Source: JBMNKL01 sp050952225 (lineage in GTDB: Bacteria; Bacillota; Clostridia; Acetivibrionales; DTU013). Taken from it: DNA of 64,000 nt. Below are positions 39,794-50,600 of the stretch, one piece after another. The first letter of the stretch is position 1. Each line of letters starts with the position of its first letter. The DNA lies in NCBI GenBank assembly GCA_050952225.1, contig JBMNKL010000002.1, forward strand, positions 1 through 64,000. The letters are read 5' to 3'. Made by a program: the position numbers and the translations under genes. Below the pieces are notes generated by a model. That model did not search any database. It was given only the letters and a program-made list of their open reading frames with translations, and was not told the origin of the DNA.

Positions 39794-40485
39794 TCTATCC
39801 TTTCCGCCGGAATTATATTCTCATTTACCCTAGCCTCCACAATTTCTCCGCTCCTGAGCTTTACAACCCTGTGAGCCATGTTTGCGATAGCATTGTTGTG
39901 AGTAACAATAAGAATTGTTGTATTAAATCTTTTATTCACAGCCGAAACAAGCTTCAGTATATCTTTCGATGATGCATAATCAAGGGCCCCCGTCGGTTCA
40001 TCGCATAAAAGAAGCTTCGGTCTTTTTACCAATGCTCTTGCAATAGACACACGCTGCTGCTGGCCGCCGCTCAACTCCCTTGGGAACCTGTTTTTCATAC
40101 TGACTATATCAACAGCTTCCATAATTTCATCGATGTCCATGGGGTCATCGCTTATATTCGTGACAACCTCGATGTTTTCATACACTGTTAAATTGGGAAC
40201 CAGATTGTAGAACTGAAATACGAAGCCGATCATTCTTCTCCTGTACTCGGTTAATTGAGAGCTGTTCAGCCTTGTAATATCTGTTCCGTCAATATAAGCG
40301 AAACCGCCATCCGCATAGTCTATTCCTCCGATTATGTTCAGCAGGGTAGACTTGCCCGAGCCAGAAGGTCCAAGTATTACTACGATTTGCCCCTGTTCAA
40401 GCTCCAAATTGACACTGTTGAGTGCCTTGACCTCAATATCGCCTGATTTATAGATTTTGCTTAGGTTGCTTATTTCTATAAACAT
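39787..40485 (-). CDS. ABC transporter ATP-binding protein (MacB/LolD type), 232 aa
   Basis: All nucleotide-binding motifs are intact: Walker A GPSGSGKSTLLN, Q-loop FVFQFYNLVPNLTVYENI, signature LSGGQQQRVSIARALV, Walker B LLLCDEPTGALDYAS and H-loop VTHNNAI. FYNLVPNLTVYENI and EPTGALD are typical of the LolD/MacB group that powers FtsX-type permeases. I start it at ATG 40485 (MFIEISNLSK), with AGGAG 7 nt before; an ATG at 40503 lacks a site. It follows the adaptor gene by 56 bp and overlaps the permease gene. Confidence 0.93.
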   Translation of the reverse strand: MFIEISNLSKIYKSGDIEVKALNSVNLELEQGQIVVILGPSGSGKSTLLNIIGGIDYADGGFAYIDGTDITRLNSSQLTEYRRRMIGFVFQFYNLVPNLTVYENIEVVTNISDDPMDIDEIMEAVDIVSMKNRFPRELSGGQQQRVSIARALVKRPKLLLCDEPTGALDYASSKDILKLVSAVNKRFNTTILIVTHNNAIANMAHRVVKLRSGEIVEARVNENIIPAERIEW

Positions 40486-40541
40486 GGTTTTCTCCTGATT
40501 CATCTATTTAAAATAAAATACTGCATAAATTTAATTTTGTC

Positions 40542-41696
40542 TTAATTATTTGCAGAATTTTCTTGAATAACAATTTCTACATCTACATTGAATTCTGGTA
40601 TCAAAAACTCGTCCCTGTTATCAATTGATATCTCAACCGGTACTACCGTATCTCCGCTTTTTGTCACTGTCTTGCCCGATATGGCCAGGACCTTGCCGGT
40701 ATAATTCCTGGACCTGTCGGCCTGCGGAACAATTGTCGCCGGAGCTCCCACCTTTACATCCTTGATAAAATCCTCGGAAACATCTGCCATTACAATTAAG
40801 CTGTCCATGTCAATAATACTTAAAGCTTTTTGACCGGAGCTTATAATATTGCCTTCAACGCAATCGATTTCAAATATCAAACAATGCTGAAACTCGGATA
40901 CTATACAATTATTATCAAGGAAACTTTTAGACAGTTTTCCTTTTAAGGCTTTAACATCCTCCTCCAGCATTTCAATTTTCTTTTTTTGATTTTCGATATC
41001 CGTTTGATAACCACCTGGCCCAACCTGGGCTTGTTGCTGCTCTACCGCTGTTTTCAACTGGTCAATTTCTTCGTTAAGCTTGTTCTTAAGGCTTTCCAGC
41101 GTCCATTTCGCATCCTGGACGGCTTTCTTCTTCAACTCAACCTGCTCTTTGAATTCCTTCAGCTCCGATTGTGAAATGGAACCCGATTCATATAAGCTTT
41201 CCTTATTCTTCAGATCCTCCGCTGCATTCAAATATGTATTTTCTGCGCTCTCCACATCAAGAATTGCCTTTCGTATATCGGGATCGGTATTTCCCCTCAA
41301 CCGGTTTTCCTTTGCTTCCAGTTCCTTTTTAAGCCTGTTCAGGGCTGCCTCCCCGGAAGACTTAAGATTAATTAATTTCTCCAGGTCTGATTCTGCAATC
41401 GCCAATTCTTGTTCTTTGTATGCTATTTGCAAATTATAGTCCGAAGTATTCAATTCTATTAATTTTTCTCCCTTGCTAACCACCTGCCCTTCCGTGACAA
41501 ATATTTCTTCAACTGTCGCCGGAAATTCAATTATTATATCTCTTTTTTCCTTTGCCTTTATAAAGCCATCCACGTCAACGGATTGTGCCTGGTCTTCCTG
41601 GGTGATGCTGACCGCTTTTTCCTTATCACTTTGGCTGTTGCACGATACACAAAACACCATTAACAATAATACAACTGCCATACGCATTCTCTTCAT
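40542..41696 (-). CDS. Membrane-fusion/adaptor lipoprotein of the PKS-linked exporter (MacA/HlyD type), 384 aa
   Basis: A lipoprotein signal (MAVVLLLMVFCVSC) is followed by the first half of a lipoyl-like domain (IIIEFPATVEEIFVTEGQVV SKGEKLI), a long coiled-coil hairpin (about residues 85-250, with many Glu/Lys/Leu heptads), the second lipoyl half, and a beta-barrel part (LIVMADVSEDFIKDVKVGAP). These are the parts of MacA/HlyD adaptors. In a Gram-positive cell it would sit on the outer face of the membrane and guide the substrate out of the permease. Its ATG overlaps the PKS stop codon by 4 bp (ATGA), which ties its translation to the PKS. Confidence 0.9.
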   Translation of the reverse strand: MKRMRMAVVLLLMVFCVSCNSQSDKEKAVSITQEDQAQSVDVDGFIKAKEKRDIIIEFPATVEEIFVTEGQVVSKGEKLIELNTSDYNLQIAYKEQELAIAESDLEKLINLKSSGEAALNRLKKELEAKENRLRGNTDPDIRKAILDVESAENTYLNAAEDLKNKESLYESGSISQSELKEFKEQVELKKKAVQDAKWTLESLKNKLNEEIDQLKTAVEQQQAQVGPGGYQTDIENQKKKIEMLEEDVKALKGKLSKSFLDNNCIVSEFQHCLIFEIDCVEGNIISSGQKALSIIDMDSLIVMADVSEDFIKDVKVGAPATIVPQADRSRNYTGKVLAISGKTVTKSGDTVVPVEISIDNRDEFLIPEFNVDVEIVIQENSANN

Positions 41697-44600
41697 GAAT
41701 TATTTTCCCCCTCACTCTCAACCCAGCTCATTGGAAGTATGGCCGGCTTCTTTTTCGTTTTTGAGCCTGACCGCTTATCCTTCTTTTGCGAACTGTTCCT
41801 GCCTCTGGGTTTCCTGCCTGCTTCCCCTTTCAGAGGAATGACCTGCCTTGTATGCTCAATAATAACGCTAAGTGCAGGCTCTTCGAGTCCTCCAAAATGA
41901 TCGCTCGGAACTTCCACCACCTTCAAGTCCCTGATTAATTCCCTCCATGGCTGAACATAGTCATATAGCTTGCCGAAATCAACTGCTCCCCAGTTCAAAA
42001 AATTGTTTTCTCCCACAAAGCCCTTTGCAGCCTTGAAATACAGCACGCCTGAAGCATCATACGGCAATGGCTTGTATATGGCATAGGATTCCTCGGAGTA
42101 CGCAACCACCTCAACGGTACCTTTCAGGTAGTTATAAATCTCGTCAATCGGCAATGGTTTGTTTCCCCTTTCCTTTACCAATTTTGCGAGATGGTATATA
42201 TGCATTCTCGGGGATACCCCCATCATGTCATCCTTGGTTATCAGCTTTGCATTATTGTTTTTGACCTCTGCAAATTCGTTGGCCATAAGGAGCTTGAGAA
42301 AATAGTCATCCTCACTGTTGACCATTCCGTTATACAGCTCGTTCATTTCAGGCGTTGCCGGCATCGTATCATACATTACCAGGTGTGTAACCTCAGCTCC
42401 CTGCTTATTCAATATCTGCGCCATTTCATAAGCTACAAGTCCGCCATAGGAGTATCCTCCGACACAGTACGGACCCTCCGGCTGAACCATGCGTATACAA
42501 TCCACATAGTGCTGGGCCATTTCATAAATCAGTTGGGGCATGGATTTACCGTCTACACCTTTTGCCTGAAACGCGTACAACGGGTATTCCTTTCCAAGGC
42601 CGTCGGACAGGTCCTTGAAGAATGTTGCAAACCCGGGAGCGCCATGGACCCAGAATGAAGTCTGGTAAATCCCTTGCGTGTTAAACGGGAATATCTCAGG
42701 CAGCAGTTTTGGCTTCACAGCAAACTGCGGGGCCTTCGGCCTTCTCTGTATAGTTTCAGCCGTTTCGCTTCGGCCCGGTATCTTCACATCGTCATCCATT
42801 TCCTCAAGGATATATTCGGAAAGCTCCCGGAGAGTAGGGTGTTCTACTATAGCTGACAATGATATGCTGCTTCCGAACCTCTGCTGTACTACCTGCATGA
42901 TAACCGACGACAGTATGGAATCGACACCGTACTCTGAAATATTAACGTCCCCGTCAATTTCATTTGGATCCATTTTAAGCTGCGCAGCCAGAATAGTTTT
43001 TAATTCTCCCAATATATAGTCGGTATCTATAGATGCCTCGGCGTGCTCACGTACAGAGGCATCCGGCTGCAGCGGCTTTTCCTGCTTCCCGCTGTCGGAA
43101 GCCGGATTTGTCGGTTTTTCAGGCACAATCGGTTTCAATTCCGCAGGAGCCCAATAACGCTCCCTGGCAAACGGATATGTCGGAAGAGAAATACGCCTGG
43201 GTTTTGTCCCCGGATAGAATAACCTCCAGTCGACTTTCCTGCCGGATACCCATAACTTTGCCACCTCATGATAGTCTTCGGAGGCAATAAGCCTTCGGAT
43301 ATCATCTTCATCATCATTTAATCCGCCCGATTTTGATTTAACGCTGCCCCTGTACAATCCGTCCGTATCCTCATCCCCATCGCAAAACCACGCAAGCCTT
43401 TCCCTTAAATCCTCCATGCCTGACACTACGCAAGCCAGCCTCTCGTTCATCTCTTCCCTGCCGGTCTGCAATGTATAGACCATGCTGTGAAGAAAACTTG
43501 CGGAACAACCATGCATAAGCTTTTCATCTATGAAATTCAACATATTCCTGGCATAGCATTTGAGCCTATCCACATTTTTTGCCGAAAGGACAAATATATA
43601 TCCGTTTTTCTCCCGGTGAACCTCTAGCTCCTTATATTCATATTCTTCCAGCAAGATATGGGAGTTCACGCCTCCAAAACCGAAAGAACTCACACCTGCG
43701 CGCCTTGGAATGTAGCCTCCATTTCCATCCTCCAATCTTTGCCAATCCATGGTTTTATTTACTATATAAAAAGGAGTATTGTCTATTTTTACATATGGAT
43801 TCAGTTCTTTCAAGTGCAATATTCCGGGAAGCTTTTTCCCCTGCAATGCAAGTATGACCTTTATCACCCCGGCTATACCGGATGCCGGCTCCAGGTGCCC
43901 GATATTCGTTTTTACAGAGCCTATTCCGCAATAATGACGCCTTTTTATGGTTTTCCCCAATCTTTTTGCCGACCGCATGAAAGCAAGCTTTATACCCTCA
44001 ATTTCCACAGGATCGCCAAGCTCGGTACCAGTACCATGCAGTTCAAGGTACGTAATGGTTTCAGGATCTATTCCGGCCTCTTCATGGGCTTTCACTATCA
44101 AGGCCGCCTGCGCGTCAGAATTGGGAGCGGTGATTGAAGCCGCTTTTCCGCCGTGGTTAACCGAAGTTCCCTTAATAACCGCATAAATGTGGTCATTATC
44201 TTTAATCGCTTTTTGAAGAGGTTTCAGCAGGAGGGCTCCTGCCCCCTCGCCTTTTACATAGCCGTTTGCGCTTTTATCCAATGTTTTGCATCTTCCGTCG
44301 GGGGACAGTATTCCCATCTGATCGGCGCTTATTACCGAGAATGGCGACAGTATAAGGCTTATTCCGCCAGCTATTGCCATCTCGCATTCTCCTGTCCTGA
44401 TAGACCGTACGGCTCTGTGAATTGCCACCCCCGAGCTTGAACATGCTGTATTATAGGGTTCGCTGGGTCCATGGAAATTCAGAAGATAGGAAATCCTGTT
44501 GACAAAGATGGAATGTTCATTTCCCAATCCCATCATGGGATTTGATTCGCCCTGCATGCCAAGCAGATGCTGGTAGTCATTGAATTGTACCCCCGCAAAT

Positions 44601-47600
44601 ATCCCTATGTTCCTCCCCGAAAATTCTGAGACCTTATAACCCGCATCCTCTATGGTCTTCCATACAATCTCCAGGAATATGCGATGCTGGGGATCCATCA
44701 TTTCGGCTTCGGCAGGAGATATATTGAAAAACCTGGGGTCGAACTTGTCAACATCGGGAATGAATCCTCCCCACTTTGATCTCGTTTTTAATTTTCCATC
44801 CGCATAGTCGACGTGGTAATCACGCCAATCCCACCGCTCTTTCGGCACCTCGGTAATAAGGTCCTTTTCCTGCAGCAGGTTCTGCCAAAATTCTTCAAGA
44901 TCCCCGGAGCCAGGCATTATTCCATACATACCCACCACTGCTACAGGCTCGGCATTGTATGTACCCGTGCTTCCTCCTCTTGCGCCATTTCCGTACTTAA
45001 CCGAAAGCAAGGGAAGATGTATTTCTTCCTCCGGTTCTTCGCCATGCATCCCGGCACCAGTTGTTACGCTGTTTTCCCTCCCTTTGTAAATAGATTCCAC
45101 ATTATCTTTAAATTCATCCGCAATATATTCGCTTAATTCCCGTATATCCGGCTTCGAATAGAAAATGGTCGGCAGCAAATCTATCTTATACATGAGGCTG
45201 ATCTTGTCGGCAAGTTCTTTTAATGCTATCGACTCAAAGCCGAACTCTCCGAAATTTGAATCGGTGTCCAGCCTTTGGGGACTTATTTTCAGTATTTCCG
45301 CCGCAATTCTCCTAATATCTTCCTCCACCTGCCGGTACAGGTCTATTCCCGGTTTCCCGCCGGCGGTTCGGATGGTTTTGTCCTTCTTCAAGGCTGCAGC
45401 GCCTCCGGCTGTTTCAAATTTCCTCAGGAAAAGGTTGTCCATGCGTATCAGGACCTGACCGTTCACATCAGCCAGCAGGAGGCTGAAGACTTCCTCCTGT
45501 GCTTGCCCTGCTTTTGAATCCTGTTTAGTAATATATGCATAATAAGACTGCGATACCAGCGGTTTTGTCATACGGATCCGTTCCAGCCTTACGGGACTTA
45601 TGCGTGCCGCCTTTTGTGAATTCCTGCTGCCTGCGAATATAACCGCGGCGTGACAAGCTCCTTCCAACAGCAACGGATTTATAAAATTGCCAGCCGGACC
45701 GGAACCCGGGTTTTCCGGAAGCTCCAGCACGGCTAATGCTTCCGATACCCCCAGGTTTAACTGCTTTAAAACCCGGAAGCTATTCCCGCATGTTGTTCCC
45801 GCTGACTCCAGGATACTGTAAATATCATCGTGGCTTAATTGTTCACCGCATGATTCCTTGACCGAATCAATATCTATCGGTCCGGAAATATCTTGTCCTG
45901 TTTCCGTATCGCTGTTGACAATTACGCCCTGGGAATGCGCAGCCAAATGTCCATTAGCATTTACTGTGCATACCTCGTATTCCAGGACATCCGAAACAGG
46001 GTAGAGCCTTACCTCAATGTCAATGTAATCCGAATTAAATTCAATTGCTTTACCCCAGGCAATATCCCTGATTTCCGCTACAGGCCTTTCGGTGGCGAAC
46101 TCTCCGGCAGCTCTTGCCATTTCAACTGCAACAATGGGCGCAAGCAACTTCTTTCCACTTGCCCTGTAATCTCCAGCATACAAATCGTCACTGTACAACC
46201 GCGTGCTAAACCTTATCCCGTTCAGAGTGGAGGTATTCCTCTCAAGCAAAGGATGAAGCCTCTCGACAGAGCCGGAAATGATACCTGTTTCAGGTATCCA
46301 GCAGCGCTCCCTTGCAAAAGGATACGGCGGGAGGGATACCTTCCTTGGCCTGCCATCCTTATACAGAAGGTTCCAGTCAATTTCTATCCCGAGCGTCCAC
46401 ATCTGTGCCAGCTTTGAAAACTCGCGCCTGCTGATGGCTACATTCATAAAAGCTTCCCCCGCTTCGCCCTCGATAAGCAGCGCGGCTTTCGATTGTTTGC
46501 CCTGCAAGCTGCCCGTGTAGAGGCCGCCTATGTCTCTTTCGCCATTGTTATAAGACTCCAGCTTTTCTATTAATTCCTCAATACTCCCTGCAACTACGGC
46601 TATTCTCTCCTCCATGGCCTCCCTTCCTGTCTGAAGGGTATACGCCACTTCTTTGAGCGTCAGTTCGCAATCAATGCCGTCACACGAATGCATTCCGCCT
46701 GCCGGCTTTTCGGCGGGTACGTTTTCAGACCAGGCATTTTCCCCGGCGATGTATCGGGCAATCCTGCGAACGGAAGGATATATGGAAAACATTCCCAGCT
46801 CCCAATCGATGCCAAACTCCCGGCTTATCCGTCCGGCAAACCTGGTGAGGGCGACCAGGTCAAACCCAAGCTCTTTAAGGTCGTCCTCCGCAGAAACATA
46901 CTCTTTCTCCGCTCCTGTAATATCGGCGGCAATACGGACCAGTTTTTCGGCAACCTTGATTTCCGTATTTTCAGGCTTGCCGCCCTGGCGAAACGAAGCG
47001 GAATATGCACGGGATTTGAGGAATGATGTCAATCCTTTGACATATTCATTCAGTCTCTCCTTATTCCTGGCCGAAATGACTATTACCTGTTCTCCGTTCT
47101 CGCCAGTATTATCACGGGGAGCCGGCGCTTCCCATTCTTCAAGTATGATGTGGGCATTGGACCCGCCCGCTCCAAAAGAACTGACCGCGGCTATCCTTGA
47201 ACATGCCTTTTTTACCCCGTTTTCTTCAATAACAGGTTTTTTCCATTCTCCAAGCTCATGCTGCACATAGAATGGCGAATCCTCAAAATTTATATTCGGA
47301 TTCAATACGTCGGAGTGGATGGAAGGAACCAGCTTTTTGTGCTTCATCTGCAAAAGTATTTTTGTAACAGCCGCAATACCTGCTGCCGATTCCAGGTGCC
47401 CGATATTTGACTTTACAGAACCTATGGAGCAGAACTGCTTATCCTGCGTATACTGCCGGTAGGCTTTTACCAGCCCGGTAATCTCTATCGGGTCGCCAAG
47501 CGAAGTCCCTGTCCCGTGTGCTTCCACGCAGCTCACTCTTCTGGCGTCCACTCCCGCCTTTTTCAAGGCGTCCGCGATCACCTCCGCCTGGGCATTGGGA

Positions 47601-50600
47601 TTTGGAACAGAATAACCGTTTGTTTTGCCGCCATGGTTGACAGCGCTTCCTCTTATAACCGCATAGATATTATCACCGTCAGCTATTGCCTTATCAAGGG
47701 GTTTCAGAATTACAGCCCCGACGCCTTCACCGGGCACATAACCGTCACCGCCTTCCCCAAAGCTGCGGCAGCGTCCGTCAGTTGAGGCAAACCTGCCCTG
47801 GCTGAGCAGAAAATACTTATAGGGGTGAATTGTTACATTTACTCCGCCTGCTACAGCCATGTCGCATTCCCCAGCATTAATGCTCCTGCAGGCTAAATGA
47901 ATTGCCGTAAGAGATGAGGAACACATGGTATCCACCGCTATACTGGGACCACGGAATCCAAAGAAATATGAAATCCGGTTGGCTACCGAAGCATGGGAAG
48001 ACGCTGGCATGCCGCTTCCCCTGACAGGTCCGCTTGCTCCGAAAAGCTGATAATGTCCATACATTACACCTGCAAATACGCCCACCCTGCTCCCTGTTAG
48101 TTGTTTCCTGGTATATCCGCTATCCTCCATAGCATGCCATACCGTCTCCAGGAACAGCCTTTCCTGCGGGTCCATGAGCTCGGCTTCGCGTGGTGATATG
48201 TTGAAAAACAAAGGATCGAATTTGTCCACATTATCAATGAAGCCGCCCCATTTGCTATATACTAAGCCCGGTTTTTCCTTGTCAGGGCTGAAGTACTTTC
48301 TATAATCCCATCTTTCAGCCGGAATTTCACTTATGCAATCCCTTCCTGCCGCGAGATTTTCCCAGTATTCTTCCAGGTTTCCGGCCATGGGATACCGGCC
48401 GCTTACCCCTATAATGGCAATATCCTTGATTAATCCGCTTTCTCTGGCATCACCATCATTGGGCGCGGCAATAAAGCGCGGACGTTTCAGGCTGGTTATA
48501 TCCCAACTCCGTACAGTTTCCATTTCATTGGCCGGCTGTTTGCTTTTCTTATGCTCACCGGTACTGACACCCATCTTTTCGGCAAAAGTCCTTCCGTGGT
48601 ACCTGACAAGATATTCCGACAATTCGCCCAAAGTCTGGTATTCAAACAGCAGCGTTTTGGACAATTCGCCTAAATCCTTTTCCAGGGTCCGCGTCATGTT
48701 CACTATCATCGCGGAGTCTATGCCGTATCTTTCCAGGGGCTCGTTCACATCGATTCTATTCACCGGCAGCCTTACTTCCATGGCCAGTACCTCTTTCAGG
48801 TACTCTTCCATCTTCTGGCGCAGCGTGGGGTCTTCCAAGGAATCCGTCCGTATACTCCCGTTTTCTTCCGCCCCTGAGCGCTTTTCTGAGCCTAGCTCCA
48901 AAGCCTTTTTGATTTTCAGCATGTCTCCCTCAAGGGCTATTAACCGGGCTTCATCCGCAGCCAGCCCGGCTTCCAGCACCTTAAACCCTGTTTCCTTTCT
49001 CATGGGAACAAGTCCCAGCGTTTTGGCAAGCAATATCCTTGTATCCTCAGTTACAGTCATGCTTCCGTCGCGCCACAGGGGCCAGTTTATCGAAAGCGTC
49101 CTGCCCTGTCTTTTCCCCGCTTTTCTCAGGGTTTCTCTGTATTCCGCGTAATGGTCCATAAAGCCGTTTGCATAGGCGTAATCCGCTTGTCCCACGTTTC
49201 CAGTCACAGCGGCAAGGGAAGACATCATAACAAAGAAATCCAGGGGCTCTCCGGACGTCGCTTCATCCAGCAGGACCGTGCCGTAAACTTTGGGCGCCAG
49301 GACCGAATCAATATCCTCATTGGTTTTATTGATAATCAACGAATCCCTTAACTCTCCCGCCGCATGTATTATCCCGTTCAGCTGTCCGAAAGAAGACTTG
49401 ATTCTCGCCATAAGTTCTGAAACATCACTGCCTTTTGAAATATCGGCATTGAAATATATCACGTCCGAACCTGCAGCTTTTATTTTCTGCAGCTTTTTCT
49501 CCTTCTCCGGGGTCAATTCTGACCTGCCGGTCAAGATAACGGAAGCTTTCGCATGTCTGGCTATATATTCGGCAAATATTAGTCCCAAGCCTCCGGCCCC
49601 TCCGGTGATCAGGTATAAGCCGCCATTTTTCAAAGGTATTTTCCCTTCGCCTTCAGCACTATCCAACAAATCTTCAAACTCTCTGAATACCCTGATAAAC
49701 CTGCGCTTACCTTTATAACGGACTACAGAGTCTTCTTTATTGCCTGCGTTCAACTCGCCAAGAATCATATCCAGCCTTGTATTCAAATCAGCTGCCGGTT
49801 CACCCGGAATTTCCACTATCTTGCATGCCAATTGGGCGGATTCAAGGTTTATGGATTTTGCAAGTCCCTCCATTGCAGCATTTTGCGGCTGTACTGCTCC
49901 ATCTGTCACGGTATGGACAAACAGGATGCTGACCTCATTCTCAAGCTTGTTCTCCATGAGTGCCCGTGCCGTATTAATTGCCGAATGGCATCCCAATTCA
50001 ACCTGGGTTTTCAGCTTTCGTCCTTCAGGCGAAAAACCGTCCTTCGACCACATGTGAATGATGTTTTCAACGGCAATGCCTTGCTGCCTGATTCTTGCTA
50101 TAAGCTTTGTATAATCCCCGGCAACTTTCGGGTTGACTTCATATATGTATTCATCTGCCGCTGTAAAAGCGTTCCCAGGCTTAACGAGAACAATTTGTGC
50201 ATCGCCGTATTTTTCTTTAAGATAATTGTATGCACTTTCATCGGTATCGAATAAAAGCAGGCCTCCACTCAGAGCTTTATCGGCCGTCCCGTCCACAAGC
50301 TCCTTGCTTTCCCATAAACTATGATAGATTACCGTCTCGGTTGCATTCGCTTCCGGCACGCTTTTCAGAGCCCTGACAGCGAGATCCCTTAACTGCGCAA
50401 GGACCAGGCCCTCGCGGTTGAGAATCCATATGTCGAACCTGCCGGTTGACAGGTCCCGGAGTTCGCCTGAAGGTTTGACATACACATAGCAGCTGCGGGG
50501 CAAGACATCGAAAATTTCCGTCTCTCCAAGCGAGAAAGGCAGGTAGGGTGCGCCGACCTCTCCCGCATTGTTCAGGGCAAGGCCCATGAGCGTTTGCAAC

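Noticed and set aside
48333..49151. Plus-strand open frame of 272 codons within the PKS
   Set aside because: Antisense shadow of the KR-ACP-KS2 region of PKS-A; Ser/Pro/Leu-rich composition as expected of a complement frame.
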